A DNA stretch of 64,000 nucleotides. Origin: Kitasatospora sp. NBC_00240. GTDB lineage: Bacteria > Actinomycetota > Actinomycetes > Streptomycetales > Streptomycetaceae. Below are positions 50,607 through 58,481 of this stretch, piece after piece. The stretch lies in NCBI RefSeq assembly GCF_026342405.1, contig NZ_JAPEMU010000001.1:8990001-9054000 (forward strand), given 5' to 3'. The translations under genes and the position numbers were made by a program. The notes under the pieces were generated by a model. It had not been told where the DNA came from. It worked only from the letters and a program-made list of their open reading frames with translations, and searched no databases. Each line of letters starts with the position of its first letter. Positions within the stretch are counted from its first letter, which is position 1.

Positions 50607-50882
50607 GTGATGCCTGTCCTCGAAAAGTTGGCATGAATGCGTACAACAAGGCGGCGGAACAAGGCGGCGGAAAGGAAATCCACGCCGCGGGATTGGTCTG
50701 ATCCAATGCCGGCCACGCCCTCGGTGCCCGCCGCCCGGAAGTGCGTGAATAGGCCGGCCACGTGCGGCCTTGCCGAAAAAGAGTGAACCGCCCGACCGGG
50801 CGGCGAGAGTTACTGGCGGGTAGTCAGAGTGCGGCAAAACCCGGCCAGATCATGGCAGTTGGCCAACCGGCGGCCACACTAG

Positions 50883-50900
50883 CGGGGGAGCGCTCCCCCG
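50883..50900. promoter_or_regulatory. perfect 18-bp palindrome with a CebR-like core
   Basis: CGGGGGAGCGCTCCCCCG is fully symmetric. Its central 12 bp GGGAGCGCTCCC is identical to the core of the CebR boxes upstream of the cellulase gene at 43448 and 43557. It lies in the shared promoter region, 277 bp from the minus-arm start and 169 bp from the plus-arm start. Confidence 0.65.
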
Positions 50901-50950
50901 TCAATGCGCCAAACAAACCCGGTAGTGCCATCACAACTTGAACCCAGCAT

Positions 50951-51008
50951 GCCGTGAAATGCCATGAAAGTTACAGGACTTGACATCAGGCAATTCAGAG
51001 TTGAAAGT
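50951..51008 (+). promoter_or_regulatory. candidate plus-arm promoter with helical-phase repeats
   Basis: GCCGTGAAAT and GCCATGAAAG lie next to each other (50951-50970), repeating GCCRTGAAA with a 10-bp period. A perfect TTGACA -35 follows at 50980-50985; the -10 position (51003-51008, GAAAGT) is poor. A weak -10 plus direct repeats just upstream of -35 is typical of activator-dependent promoters such as those of SARP regulators. Confidence 0.45.
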
Positions 51009-51068
51009 TCGGCGTGGGAATTCTGTCAGCTCCTTTGGTCATGTACCTGAAAGAGGTTCTGGTTCTCC

Positions 51069-52562
51069 ATGAAGGCTGCTGCCACAACTTCACCCGGAGG
51101 CTTAGCCGCCCTCCCGCCCGACCCCTCCTGGGTCGACGAGGTCCTTCTCCGCGGGGCCGGATCCGAGCCCTGCCTGACGTTCGACGAACCGGTCAGCAGG
51201 GACGAACTGCGCCAGCTCGTCAGCGTCAGGCAGGCCGTGCTCGCCGCGGCCGGCCTGCGTCGGGGCGGCTCGGTCGCCCTCTGCCTGGCCCCCTCGCTCG
51301 CCCTGGTCGCCAACCTGCTGGCGAGCTGGCGGATCGGGGCCCAGGCCGCACTGCTCGACCACCGGCTCACCCCTTACGAGACCGACCGGGCACTCGCCCG
51401 GTTGGACCCCCAGGTGGTGGTGACCGCCGAGCGGCCGGCCGGCGGCGGACCGGCCGGTGGCTTCTACCATCAACAGGACGTCGTCACCGCCCGCCCGGGC
51501 AGGCCGGCGCGGACCTCGCACGCGGTCGTCCAGCTCAGTTCGGGCTCGACCGGGCCGGCGAAGATCATCGGTCGCACCGCGGCCGATCTGATCGACGAAC
51601 TCGGCCGGTACGCCCGGATCGAGGGGGTACCCAGGGCCGGCGAGCGGATCGTCTCGACGGCCTCGATGGTGCACGTACTGGGACTCGTCGGCGGCCTGCT
51701 GCACAGCCTGCACGCCGGCGTACGGCTCGCGGTCCCGCGCCGGCTCACGGCGGAGGGGATCCTCGCCACCGTCGCGGCCGGCCCCGAGCCGACCACCCTG
51801 CTGGGCGTGCCGTTCCACATCGAACTGCTCGGCTGGGTGGCGCAGCCACCGCGACTGCCCCAGCTCACCGGCATGACCACGGGCGGGGAGCTGGTCCGGG
51901 CCCAGGTGCACGAGGCCTTCGTCGACCGCTACGGTGTGCGCCTCGGCAGCATGTACGGGATGACCGAGGTCGGCGTCATCGCCACCGACCTGTTCGGTGA
52001 GCACCGGCCCGAAGTGACCCCCGCCCCCGGCCTCACCCTGCGGGCCGTCGACGGCGAACTGCTGATCGCGAGGGAGGCGTCGCCCTACCTCGACCACGGG
52101 AATCCGGGCGGAGGCGGCCCCACCCGCTGGGCCGACGGCTGGCTGCACACCAAGGACGGCGGCGCGGTCGACCCCGGCACCGGGCGGGTCCGGGTGCTGG
52201 GACGGCTCGACTCGCAGGTGTCCGTCGGCGGTCTGAAGGTCGACCTCACCGAGGTCGAACACACCCTCGCCGCCCTGCCCGAGGTCTCCGCCGCGGTCGT
52301 CGTCCTCGGGGCCTCGATCGAGGCCTACGTCGTACTGCGCCCGGGCAGCGGCACCGCCGCACAGATCGAGGCGCAGCTCGCCGAACGGCTGGCGGCCTAC
52401 AAACGTCCCCGCCTGATCCATGTCGTCGACCAGTTGCCGCGCACCGCCACCGGGAAGTTGGTCCGCGACCGGGCCGCCCTGAGCGGCGCCGGCGGGTCGC
52501 CGCAGACACCTACCGTCCACGAACGGTCCGACCGAAAGGGAACTACCAGCGATGTCCACTGA
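51069..52562 (+). CDS. adenylating enzyme (acyl-CoA/ACP ligase family)
   Basis: A 497-residue ANL enzyme, first gene of the plus arm. Core motifs: A3 LSSGSTGPAKIIG, A5 GSMYGMTEVG, A7-like TKDGGAVDPG, A8 LGRLDSQVSVGGLKVDLTEVE and the A10 Lys in PRTATGKLVRD. Shorter than fatty acyl-CoA ligases and lacking a canonical NRPS specificity arrangement, it probably activates an aryl or short acyl acid and loads one of the two carriers that follow. Its stop overlaps the next start by 11 bp. Confidence 0.88.
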   Translation: MKAAATTSPGGLAALPPDPSWVDEVLLRGAGSEPCLTFDEPVSRDELRQLVSVRQAVLAAAGLRRGGSVALCLAPSLALVANLLASWRIGAQAALLDHRLTPYETDRALARLDPQVVVTAERPAGGGPAGGFYHQQDVVTARPGRPARTSHAVVQLSSGSTGPAKIIGRTAADLIDELGRYARIEGVPRAGERIVSTASMVHVLGLVGGLLHSLHAGVRLAVPRRLTAEGILATVAAGPEPTTLLGVPFHIELLGWVAQPPRLPQLTGMTTGGELVRAQVHEAFVDRYGVRLGSMYGMTEVGVIATDLFGEHRPEVTPAPGLTLRAVDGELLIAREASPYLDHGNPGGGGPTRWADGWLHTKDGGAVDPGTGRVRVLGRLDSQVSVGGLKVDLTEVEHTLAALPEVSAAVVVLGASIEAYVVLRPGSGTAAQIEAQLAERLAAYKRPRLIHVVDQLPRTATGKLVRDRAALSGAGGSPQTPTVHERSDRKGTTSDVH

Positions 52563-52836
52563 GGCGATGTCCACCGAGGAGATCCGCGCGTTCGTGCTCA
52601 CCTCACTGAGCGCGATGAACTACGACATCACCGACGTCGACGACGACACCCTGCTCGGCCCGGCCGGCGCGGACCTGGAGTCGCTCTCCCTCGCCGAGTT
52701 GGGTGTCCGGGTGGAGGAGCGCTTCGGCGTCACCTTCGAGGACGACGAGGCCGAACTGCTCGGCACCATGACGGTCGGGGAGTTCGGTGCGGCCGTGGCC
52801 GCCCGGATCCGGTCCGCGTCGGCCACGGGCCGTTGA
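52552..52836 (+). CDS. acyl/peptidyl carrier protein 1
   Basis: A 94-residue carrier protein. Ser44 in GADLESLSLAEL is the expected phosphopantetheine site (DxES replaced by LES with Asp two before). Helix IV region is FEDDEAELLGTMTVGEFGAAV. The N-terminus holds a 15-bp duplication (MSTEAMSTEE), so ATG 52552 and ATG 52567 are both possible starts. It overlaps genes on both sides, so production is coupled to the ligase. Confidence 0.88.
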   Translation: MSTEAMSTEEIRAFVLTSLSAMNYDITDVDDDTLLGPAGADLESLSLAELGVRVEERFGVTFEDDEAELLGTMTVGEFGAAVAARIRSASATGR

Positions 52837-53075
52837 GCGTGTCGGCCGCACCCGGGCGGGACGAGGTCGTCGCGATGCTCGCCGGCTTCGGCGACCGCAC
52901 GCCGGAAGAGGTGCCGGAGGGCATCGACTCGATGGAACTGGCCTGGCTGGCCCATCAGATCGAGCAGCGCTACGACCGTCGCCTCGACGACGACACCCTG
53001 GCCCGGATGAGCACGGTGTCCGACGTGGTCGACCTCCTCGCCGGCCTCGGCGAGCTCCGACCCGACCCGGCCTGA
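52833..53075 (+). CDS. carrier protein 2
   Basis: An 80-residue protein starting at TTG 52833 (overlapping the previous stop as TTGA) or GTG 52839. Ser33 in EGIDSMELAWL matches the DSM/DSL attachment motif. The rest is helical with RLDDDTLARMSTVSDVVDLLAGL, a normal carrier helix III-IV. Two adjacent carriers suggest separate starter and chain carriers. Confidence 0.8.
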   Translation: MSVSAAPGRDEVVAMLAGFGDRTPEEVPEGIDSMELAWLAHQIEQRYDRRLDDDTLARMSTVSDVVDLLAGLGELRPDPA

Positions 53076-53079
53076 CCTG

Positions 53080-53300
53080 CCCCAGCCTGACCCGACCCGG
53101 CCGGGCGTACCCGACCGGCCTCGGCCGGAGGTACCTGAAGCCGGAGGTGCCTGGAGCCGCTGGTGCCTGAAGCCGGAGCTGCCCGACCCGGCGCCGTCCG
53201 GGCGTACCCGATCCGGCCCGGGGGCCGGCGGGCGCCGGCCGCCCGGCCCGCCACACACGACTGTCCGCCACCTTCCGACCCGGCGTCGGAACACCGAGAA
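53080..53300. repeat. degenerate repeats between carrier 2 and the ketosynthase
   Basis: The 240-bp gap is filled with imperfect repeats (CTGACCCGACCCGGC-like at 53070-53105 and GCCTGAAGCCGGAG-like at 53135-53185). It is the only long gap in the plus arm and shows no gene. Confidence 0.6.
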
Positions 53301-53315
53301 CGAAGGGGAGCAAGG

Positions 53316-54473
53316 GTGACCGAGAGCAAGCCGGCGGTCCGTCGCGGCCCCCGCTCCGTGGTCGTCACCGGGGCCGCCGTGCTCAGTGCCCTCGGCCGCG
53401 GCGTCCGGCCGCTGCTGTCCGCCGCGCTCGACGGCGCACCGGCCTTCGCGCCGGTGCTGCGCTTCGACGTGGCCGGCCGTCAGGTCGGCGAAGCCGCGAC
53501 GTACCCCGGAAACCCGGTCCTGGCAGAGGAGTTGGACCGGACCGTCCGCGAGGCCTGTGACCAGGCCGGACTGTCCACGGTGCAGCGGTCCGGTACTCCG
53601 CTGCACCTCGCCGTGCACGGCGATCCGGAGCTGGCCCGGGCCACCCCGGCAGAGCGCCCGGTCCACGGCGCCGACGTGTTCGCGGACGCGGTGGCCCGGC
53701 GGGCCGGACTGTCCGGCAAGGCCCGTGCCTACACCTCCGCCTGCGTGGCGTCGAGCACCGCCGTCGCCGACGCCGCCGCGGCCGTCGCCCACGGGCAGGC
53801 GGACCGGATCGTGGTGGCGGCCGGCTACCTGGTCGAGGCCGACCAGTTCGCCGTCTTCGACGCGGGCCGGGCACTCGCCCGGGACGGGCGGGTACGCCCG
53901 TTCAGCGCCGGCCGCACGGGGCTGCTGCTCGGCGACGGCGTGGTCGCCGTGGTGGTCGAGGCCGCGCCGGCGGCCCGGGCCCGGCGGACCCGGCCGCTGG
54001 CCGTGCTGGCCGGCTGGGGCCGCGCGGGCGACGCCTACCACGTGTGCAGACCGCGCCCGGACGGCACCGGGCTGGCCCGGGCGATCACCGACGCCCTGCA
54101 CCGGGGCGGCGTCCGCCCGGACCGGATCGGGTACGTGAACGCCCACGGCTCGGGCACCCCGGTCAGCGACACGGCCGAGGCCGCCGCCCTGCACCTGGCG
54201 CTCGGCGACAGCGCGTCGACCGTGCCGGTCAGCTCCACCAAGTCCGTGCACGGCCAGGCGCTGGAGGCCGGCGCGCTGCTCGAACTCGTCGTCACCATCG
54301 CGGCGTTACGCGCCGGGAGGCTGCCGGTGAACGCCGGCTTCCTGGGCCCCGACGAGAGCTGCCCGCTCAACCTGGTGCTCGACCGCGCCGCGCCCTCCGC
54401 GGCCGACCACGCGCTGAGCCTCACCACGGCGTTCGGCGGCGCCAACACCGCGCTCCTGGTCGGCGCGCCGTGA
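53316..54473 (+). CDS. beta-ketoacyl synthase (KS-1)
   Basis: A 385-residue thiolase-fold ketosynthase, start GTG 53316 with GGGGAG upstream. Active-site Cys in AYTSACVASSTAV, first His in VNAHGSGTPVSD and second His in STKSVHGQALEAG are all present, so it should be catalytic, though it is about 30 residues shorter than FabF. It would extend an acyl chain on a carrier by decarboxylative condensation. The stop overlaps the next GTG by 3 bases. Confidence 0.87.
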   Translation: MTESKPAVRRGPRSVVVTGAAVLSALGRGVRPLLSAALDGAPAFAPVLRFDVAGRQVGEAATYPGNPVLAEELDRTVREACDQAGLSTVQRSGTPLHLAVHGDPELARATPAERPVHGADVFADAVARRAGLSGKARAYTSACVASSTAVADAAAAVAHGQADRIVVAAGYLVEADQFAVFDAGRALARDGRVRPFSAGRTGLLLGDGVVAVVVEAAPAARARRTRPLAVLAGWGRAGDAYHVCRPRPDGTGLARAITDALHRGGVRPDRIGYVNAHGSGTPVSDTAEAAALHLALGDSASTVPVSSTKSVHGQALEAGALLELVVTIAALRAGRLPVNAGFLGPDESCPLNLVLDRAAPSAADHALSLTTAFGGANTALLVGAP

Positions 54474-55120
54474 ACCTGACCAGCGTCTCACCACCCGGCG
54501 CCGCGGCCGGTCCCGTACCTCTTGCCCATGCCGCCTCCGCCGCCGCCCTGACCCGGGCCGCCTCGGCAGCCGGCCTGCGGGTGCTGTCCTCCGCGCAATG
54601 GCCGGAGTCCGCCGAGGACCAGGTCGCACCGGCGATCGCCGGGTTCGTGGTCTCCTCGTTCAGCCCGCTCGCCGCCGAGACCGCCCGCCGCTGCCTGCAG
54701 CGGCACCCCGCCCCGGTGCCGGCCCCGGGCCGACCGGACGGCGCCGGACGGCCGGTCACCGCCGTCGTGGTGGTCAGCCCGCTGGGCGACCTCGCCGGCG
54801 CCGCGCACGTCGCCGAGGCCGTCGACGGCGGCGCCCGGATCGGACCGCTGCTGTTCTTCCAGGCCGTCCCCAACGCGGTGGCCGGCCACGTGGCCGCGCG
54901 GTGGCGGCTGACCGGCCCGGTGGTCTGCGTCGGCGACACCGCCGCCGCGACGGCCGTCGCGGCACTGCTGATCGCCGACGGGGACGCCGAGGAGGCCCTG
55001 CTGATCCGCGTCGACCAGGCGCACACCCCCGACGGCCTCGACCGCGCGGCCGCCGTCCTGCTCGGCCCCGGGCCGCGGCCGGGCCAAGAACCGCAACTCC
55101 ACGAGGGAGAACACCCGTGA
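54470..55120 (+). CDS. truncated ketosynthase-like protein without active Cys
   Basis: A 216-residue protein matching only the N-terminal half of ketosynthases (the short Ketoacyl-synt_2 type). LLFFQAVPNAVAGHVAARWRLTGP corresponds to the strand before the active site, and GPVVCVGDTAAATAVAALL aligns where ACASG should be, with Ala in place of the catalytic Cys. The C-terminal His motifs are absent. It overlaps KS genes on both sides by 4 bases (GTGA), suggesting equimolar production and a structural or chain-length-type partner role. Confidence 0.78.
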   Translation: MNLTSVSPPGAAAGPVPLAHAASAAALTRAASAAGLRVLSSAQWPESAEDQVAPAIAGFVVSSFSPLAAETARRCLQRHPAPVPAPGRPDGAGRPVTAVVVVSPLGDLAGAAHVAEAVDGGARIGPLLFFQAVPNAVAGHVAARWRLTGPVVCVGDTAAATAVAALLIADGDAEEALLIRVDQAHTPDGLDRAAAVLLGPGPRPGQEPQLHEGEHP

Positions 55121-56403
55121 GCGACCCGCGCCACACCAGCACCCGGCAGGCCGACGTCGTCGTCAGCGGGATGGGCCTGGTCACTCCGGTGGGGTGCAGC
55201 GCCGACGAGGTGATGGCGGCGATGTGCGAGGGCCGGTCCGGGCTGACCCGGCCGGACCCCGACGGGCCGCTGGCCGGATCGCTGGAGACGGCCGGCTTCG
55301 CCGCGCCGATCGACCCCACGTCCGTCCTGCCCGCGCCCGAGACCCGGCTGGTGGACCGCTACATCGTGATGGCGATGCGGGCCGCGGCGGACGCGCTGGC
55401 CGACGCCGGCATCGAGGTGGGCCGGGACGTGGACCCGTACCGGATCGGGGTGATCCTCTCCGGCAACGGCGGGCTGGCCACCCTGGAGGCCCAGGTCGTC
55501 CTGCGGACCCGGCGCGGCCGGCTGGGCGTCAGCCCCTACCTGCTGCCCGCCATGCTGCCCAACATGAGCGCGGCCCGGGTCGCGATCCGGCACGGCATCC
55601 GGGGCTACAGCTCGTCCATCAGCACGGCCTGCGCGGCCGGGGCCCAGTCCGTCGGGGAAGGGCTGCGGCTGCTGCGCGCCGACGAGGCCGACGTGGTGGT
55701 GGTCGGCTGCAGCGAGGCACCGCTGTTCCCCACCCTGGTCGACACCTTCGGCAACGCCCGTGCCCTGGCCCGTGGTTGGGCCGAGGATCCGACCGGCGCC
55801 AGCCGGCCCTTCGACCGCCGCAGGAACGGCCTGGTGCTGGGCGAGGGCGCCGGGGTGCTGGTGCTGGAGCGCGCCGAGCACGCGGACGGGCGCGGCGCGG
55901 CCGGGTACGCCGACGTGCTCGGCTGGGGCGCGACGAACGACGCCCACCACCCGACCACCCCGCGCCCCGACGGCGCGGGCGCCGCCGCCTGCATGCGGCA
56001 GGCGCTGCGCAGCGCGGGCGTATCGCCGCAGGACATCGGCTACGTCAACGCCCACGGCACCAGCACCAGGCTCGGCGACCAGGCCGAGGCGCTCGCGCTC
56101 CGCGAGGTCTTCGGCGGGCACGCCCCGCCGGTCAGCTCGACCAAGGCGGTCACGGGCCATCTGCTCGGCGCCTCCGGGGTGGTCGAGTCGGCCGTCTCCG
56201 TCCTGGCGCTGCGGCGCGGGCTGCTGCCGCCCACCCACAACCTGGACGACCCCGACCCGGCCTGCGAGCTCGACCACGTGCGCAAGGGCCCGCGCGCCGC
56301 GCCCGGGATCAGCCACGTCATGTCGAACTCGTTCGGGTTCGGCGGCCACAACATCAGCCTCGTCTACGGCCTGCCGAGCACCCGGCTCGCCAGAGCCGTC
56401 TGA
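55117..56403 (+). CDS. beta-ketoacyl synthase II (FabF-like, KS-2)
   Basis: A 428-residue, full-length ketosynthase with the Cys-His-His triad intact: SISTACAAGAQSVGEG, YVNAHGTSTRLGDQAE and STKAVTGHLLGASG, and the C-terminal MSNSFGFGGHN. GTG 55117 overlaps the preceding stop. It could elongate the chain with KS-1 or with the Cys-less neighbour as a heterodimer, as KSalpha/KSbeta pairs do in type II polyketide and aryl-polyene systems. Confidence 0.92.
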   Translation: MSDPRHTSTRQADVVVSGMGLVTPVGCSADEVMAAMCEGRSGLTRPDPDGPLAGSLETAGFAAPIDPTSVLPAPETRLVDRYIVMAMRAAADALADAGIEVGRDVDPYRIGVILSGNGGLATLEAQVVLRTRRGRLGVSPYLLPAMLPNMSAARVAIRHGIRGYSSSISTACAAGAQSVGEGLRLLRADEADVVVVGCSEAPLFPTLVDTFGNARALARGWAEDPTGASRPFDRRRNGLVLGEGAGVLVLERAEHADGRGAAGYADVLGWGATNDAHHPTTPRPDGAGAAACMRQALRSAGVSPQDIGYVNAHGTSTRLGDQAEALALREVFGGHAPPVSSTKAVTGHLLGASGVVESAVSVLALRRGLLPPTHNLDDPDPACELDHVRKGPRAAPGISHVMSNSFGFGGHNISLVYGLPSTRLARAV

Positions 56404-56439
56404 CGGCACCGAGCGAACAGAGAAGGAACGGCTACCGCA

Positions 56440-57549
56440 ATGGACTTCCTCGGCGTCGATCATGTCGAGTTCTACGTGGGCGACGCGCGCCAGGCGGCGT
56501 TCGTGCTGTGCTCCGGGCTCGGCTTCCGCCTGCTCGGGCAGGGCGGTCCCGAGACCGGTCTGGCCGGGCAGCGAAGCCTGCTGCTGGGCCAGGGCGACTG
56601 CCGGGTGCTGCTGACCTCGGGGCTGGCGCCGGACCATCCGGCGGCCCGGTACGTCGCCCGGCACGGAGACGGCGTGGCCGTGCTCGCCCTCGGCAGCCGG
56701 GACGCCACCGCCGCGTACACCACGGCGGTGGCCGGCGGCGCCACCGCCCTCGAAGCCCCCCGGACCCACACCCGCGAGGGCACCTCGGTGGTCACCGCCA
56801 CCGTCTCCGGCTTCGGCGACGTGGTGCACCGGCTGGTCGAACGGCACGGCTCGGAGCGGGAGTTCATGCCCGGTCTGATCGAGATGCTGGACGTGGCGCC
56901 GCCGGCGTCGCCGGACCTGCTGCGGAGCATCGACCACGCGGCGGTCTGCGTGTCGGACGGGCAGCTCGCCGGCACGACGGACTTCTACCGCAAGGCCTTC
57001 GGCTTCGACGTGATCTTCGAGGAGTACATCGAGGTCGGTGAGCAGGGCATGTTCTCCCAGGTGGTGCAGAGCCCCGGCGGTGGCGTCACGCTCACGCTGA
57101 TCCAGCCGGACCTGAGCCGCACCCCCGGGCAGATCGACAACTTCCTCGCCTGGCACGACGGCCCCGGCGTGCAGCACCTGGCCCTGAGCAGCCGCGACAT
57201 CGTCACCACCGTCGACACCCTGGCGGAGCGCGGCGTCGGCTTCGCGTCCACCCCGGACGGCTACTACGACTCGCTGGACGGCCGGCTGGGGCCGGTCGAC
57301 CTCCCGGTGGCCCGGTTGCGCGGCCGCGGAATCCTGGTCGACCGGGACCACTGGGGCCAGATGTACCAGATCTTCGCCACCTCGATGCACGTCCGCCGGA
57401 CCTTCTTCTGGGAGCTGATCGAGCGTCACGGCGCCCGCACCTTCGGCACCAGCAACATACCCGCCCTCTACGAGGCCAAGGAAAGGGAGCTCGCCACCGT
57501 GCGGCAGTCCGTCCAGATCCCCCTGACCACCGAGGCGGGCCACCGATGA
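56440..57549 (+). CDS. 4-hydroxymandelate synthase/HPPD-like dioxygenase
   Basis: A 369-residue Fe(II) dioxygenase of the two-domain VOC fold. Metal ligands are His in RSIDHAAVCV, His in GPGVQHLALSS and Glu in FFWELIERHGARTFG. C-terminal text TFGTSNIPALYEAKERE and GRGILVDRDHWGQMYQIFATS is nearer to HmaS than to catabolic HPPD. HmaS turns 4-hydroxyphenylpyruvate into 4-hydroxymandelate; HPPD gives homogentisate. Its position between ketosynthases and a 2-oxoacid E1 supports a biosynthetic role, probably making an aryl building block. It overlaps the PhyH start (ATGA). Confidence 0.85.
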   Translation: MDFLGVDHVEFYVGDARQAAFVLCSGLGFRLLGQGGPETGLAGQRSLLLGQGDCRVLLTSGLAPDHPAARYVARHGDGVAVLALGSRDATAAYTTAVAGGATALEAPRTHTREGTSVVTATVSGFGDVVHRLVERHGSEREFMPGLIEMLDVAPPASPDLLRSIDHAAVCVSDGQLAGTTDFYRKAFGFDVIFEEYIEVGEQGMFSQVVQSPGGGVTLTLIQPDLSRTPGQIDNFLAWHDGPGVQHLALSSRDIVTTVDTLAERGVGFASTPDGYYDSLDGRLGPVDLPVARLRGRGILVDRDHWGQMYQIFATSMHVRRTFFWELIERHGARTFGTSNIPALYEAKERELATVRQSVQIPLTTEAGHR

Positions 57550-58481
57550 CCGCCGCCCCGACCCTGCGGTTCGACCTCACCGACGAGGAACTGGCGCTGC
57601 TGCCGGACGCCGACGACATCGCCTTCTACGCCGCGCACGGCTGGTACCTGACGAAGAAGCTGTTCACCGACGAGGAGGTGGACCGGCTGGCCGCCGCGAG
57701 CGAGGACTACTACGCCGGCGGGCGCAGCCGCACCCTGCCGGTCCGCCCGCCCCGGCTGGCGGCCTGGCAGCCCTCGGACGGACCGGTCCAGCGCCACAAC
57801 GACTACGTCCACCACGAGAGCGACCCGATCGCCGAGGTCCTGTGCAAGCCCCTGATCGGGGCGGTGGCGGCACTGCTGGCCGGCGCGGACGAGATCCGGG
57901 TGTTCCAGTCGACGCTCATCCTCAAGCCGCCGGTCGCCGGCGAGCCCAGCAACATCGTGCCCTGGCACTTCGACAAGCACTACTGGTCCACCTCGACGTC
58001 CGAGCGGATGCTGACCGCCTTCGTCCCGTTCCACGACTGCGACGAGGAGATGGGCACCCTCACCGTGGTGGACGGCAGCCACCTCTGGCGCGAGACCGGC
58101 CGCCAGGACTCGATGACCAAGCACTTCGCCGACCGCGACAAGGCCGACCTGGAGCGGGTGCTCGCCGCGAACGCCGCCTTCAACGGCGCCGTGATCCGCA
58201 AGGTGCCGATGATCATCCCCAAGGGCCACATGAGCTTCCACCACTGCCGGACGTACCACGGCAGCGGCCCCAACCGCAGTGGCCGGCCGCGCCGCGCGAT
58301 CTCCTTCCACCTCCAGGACGGCGCCAACGAGTACTGCGACTTCACGCTCGGCGACGGCGCCCCCGCCGCCTACAACCACGACGTACTGGTCCGCCGGCTG
58401 CCGGACGGACGCCCCGACTACGCGGACCCGGCGTTCTGCCCGGTGCTCTGGCGGGCCGACGGAGCTGCCGGCCATGGCTGA
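57546..58481 (+). CDS. phytanoyl-CoA dioxygenase (PhyH) family oxygenase
   Basis: A 311-residue Fe(II)/2-oxoglutarate oxygenase. The facial triad is visible: HxD in VPWHFDKHYWSTS and the distal His in CRTYHGSGPNRSGRPRRA, where the following Arg binds 2-oxoglutarate. Members hydroxylate or halogenate tailored substrates in many natural-product pathways. Substrate here may be a carrier-bound acyl or aryl group. Overlaps both neighbours. Confidence 0.88.
   Translation: MTAAPTLRFDLTDEELALLPDADDIAFYAAHGWYLTKKLFTDEEVDRLAAASEDYYAGGRSRTLPVRPPRLAAWQPSDGPVQRHNDYVHHESDPIAEVLCKPLIGAVAALLAGADEIRVFQSTLILKPPVAGEPSNIVPWHFDKHYWSTSTSERMLTAFVPFHDCDEEMGTLTVVDGSHLWRETGRQDSMTKHFADRDKADLERVLAANAAFNGAVIRKVPMIIPKGHMSFHHCRTYHGSGPNRSGRPRRAISFHLQDGANEYCDFTLGDGAPAAYNHDVLVRRLPDGRPDYADPAFCPVLWRADGAAGHG

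Noticed and set aside
54421..57543. 1040-codon minus-strand frame opposite the ketosynthase genes
   Set aside because: Antisense shadow; the plus strand carries intact catalytic motifs throughout.
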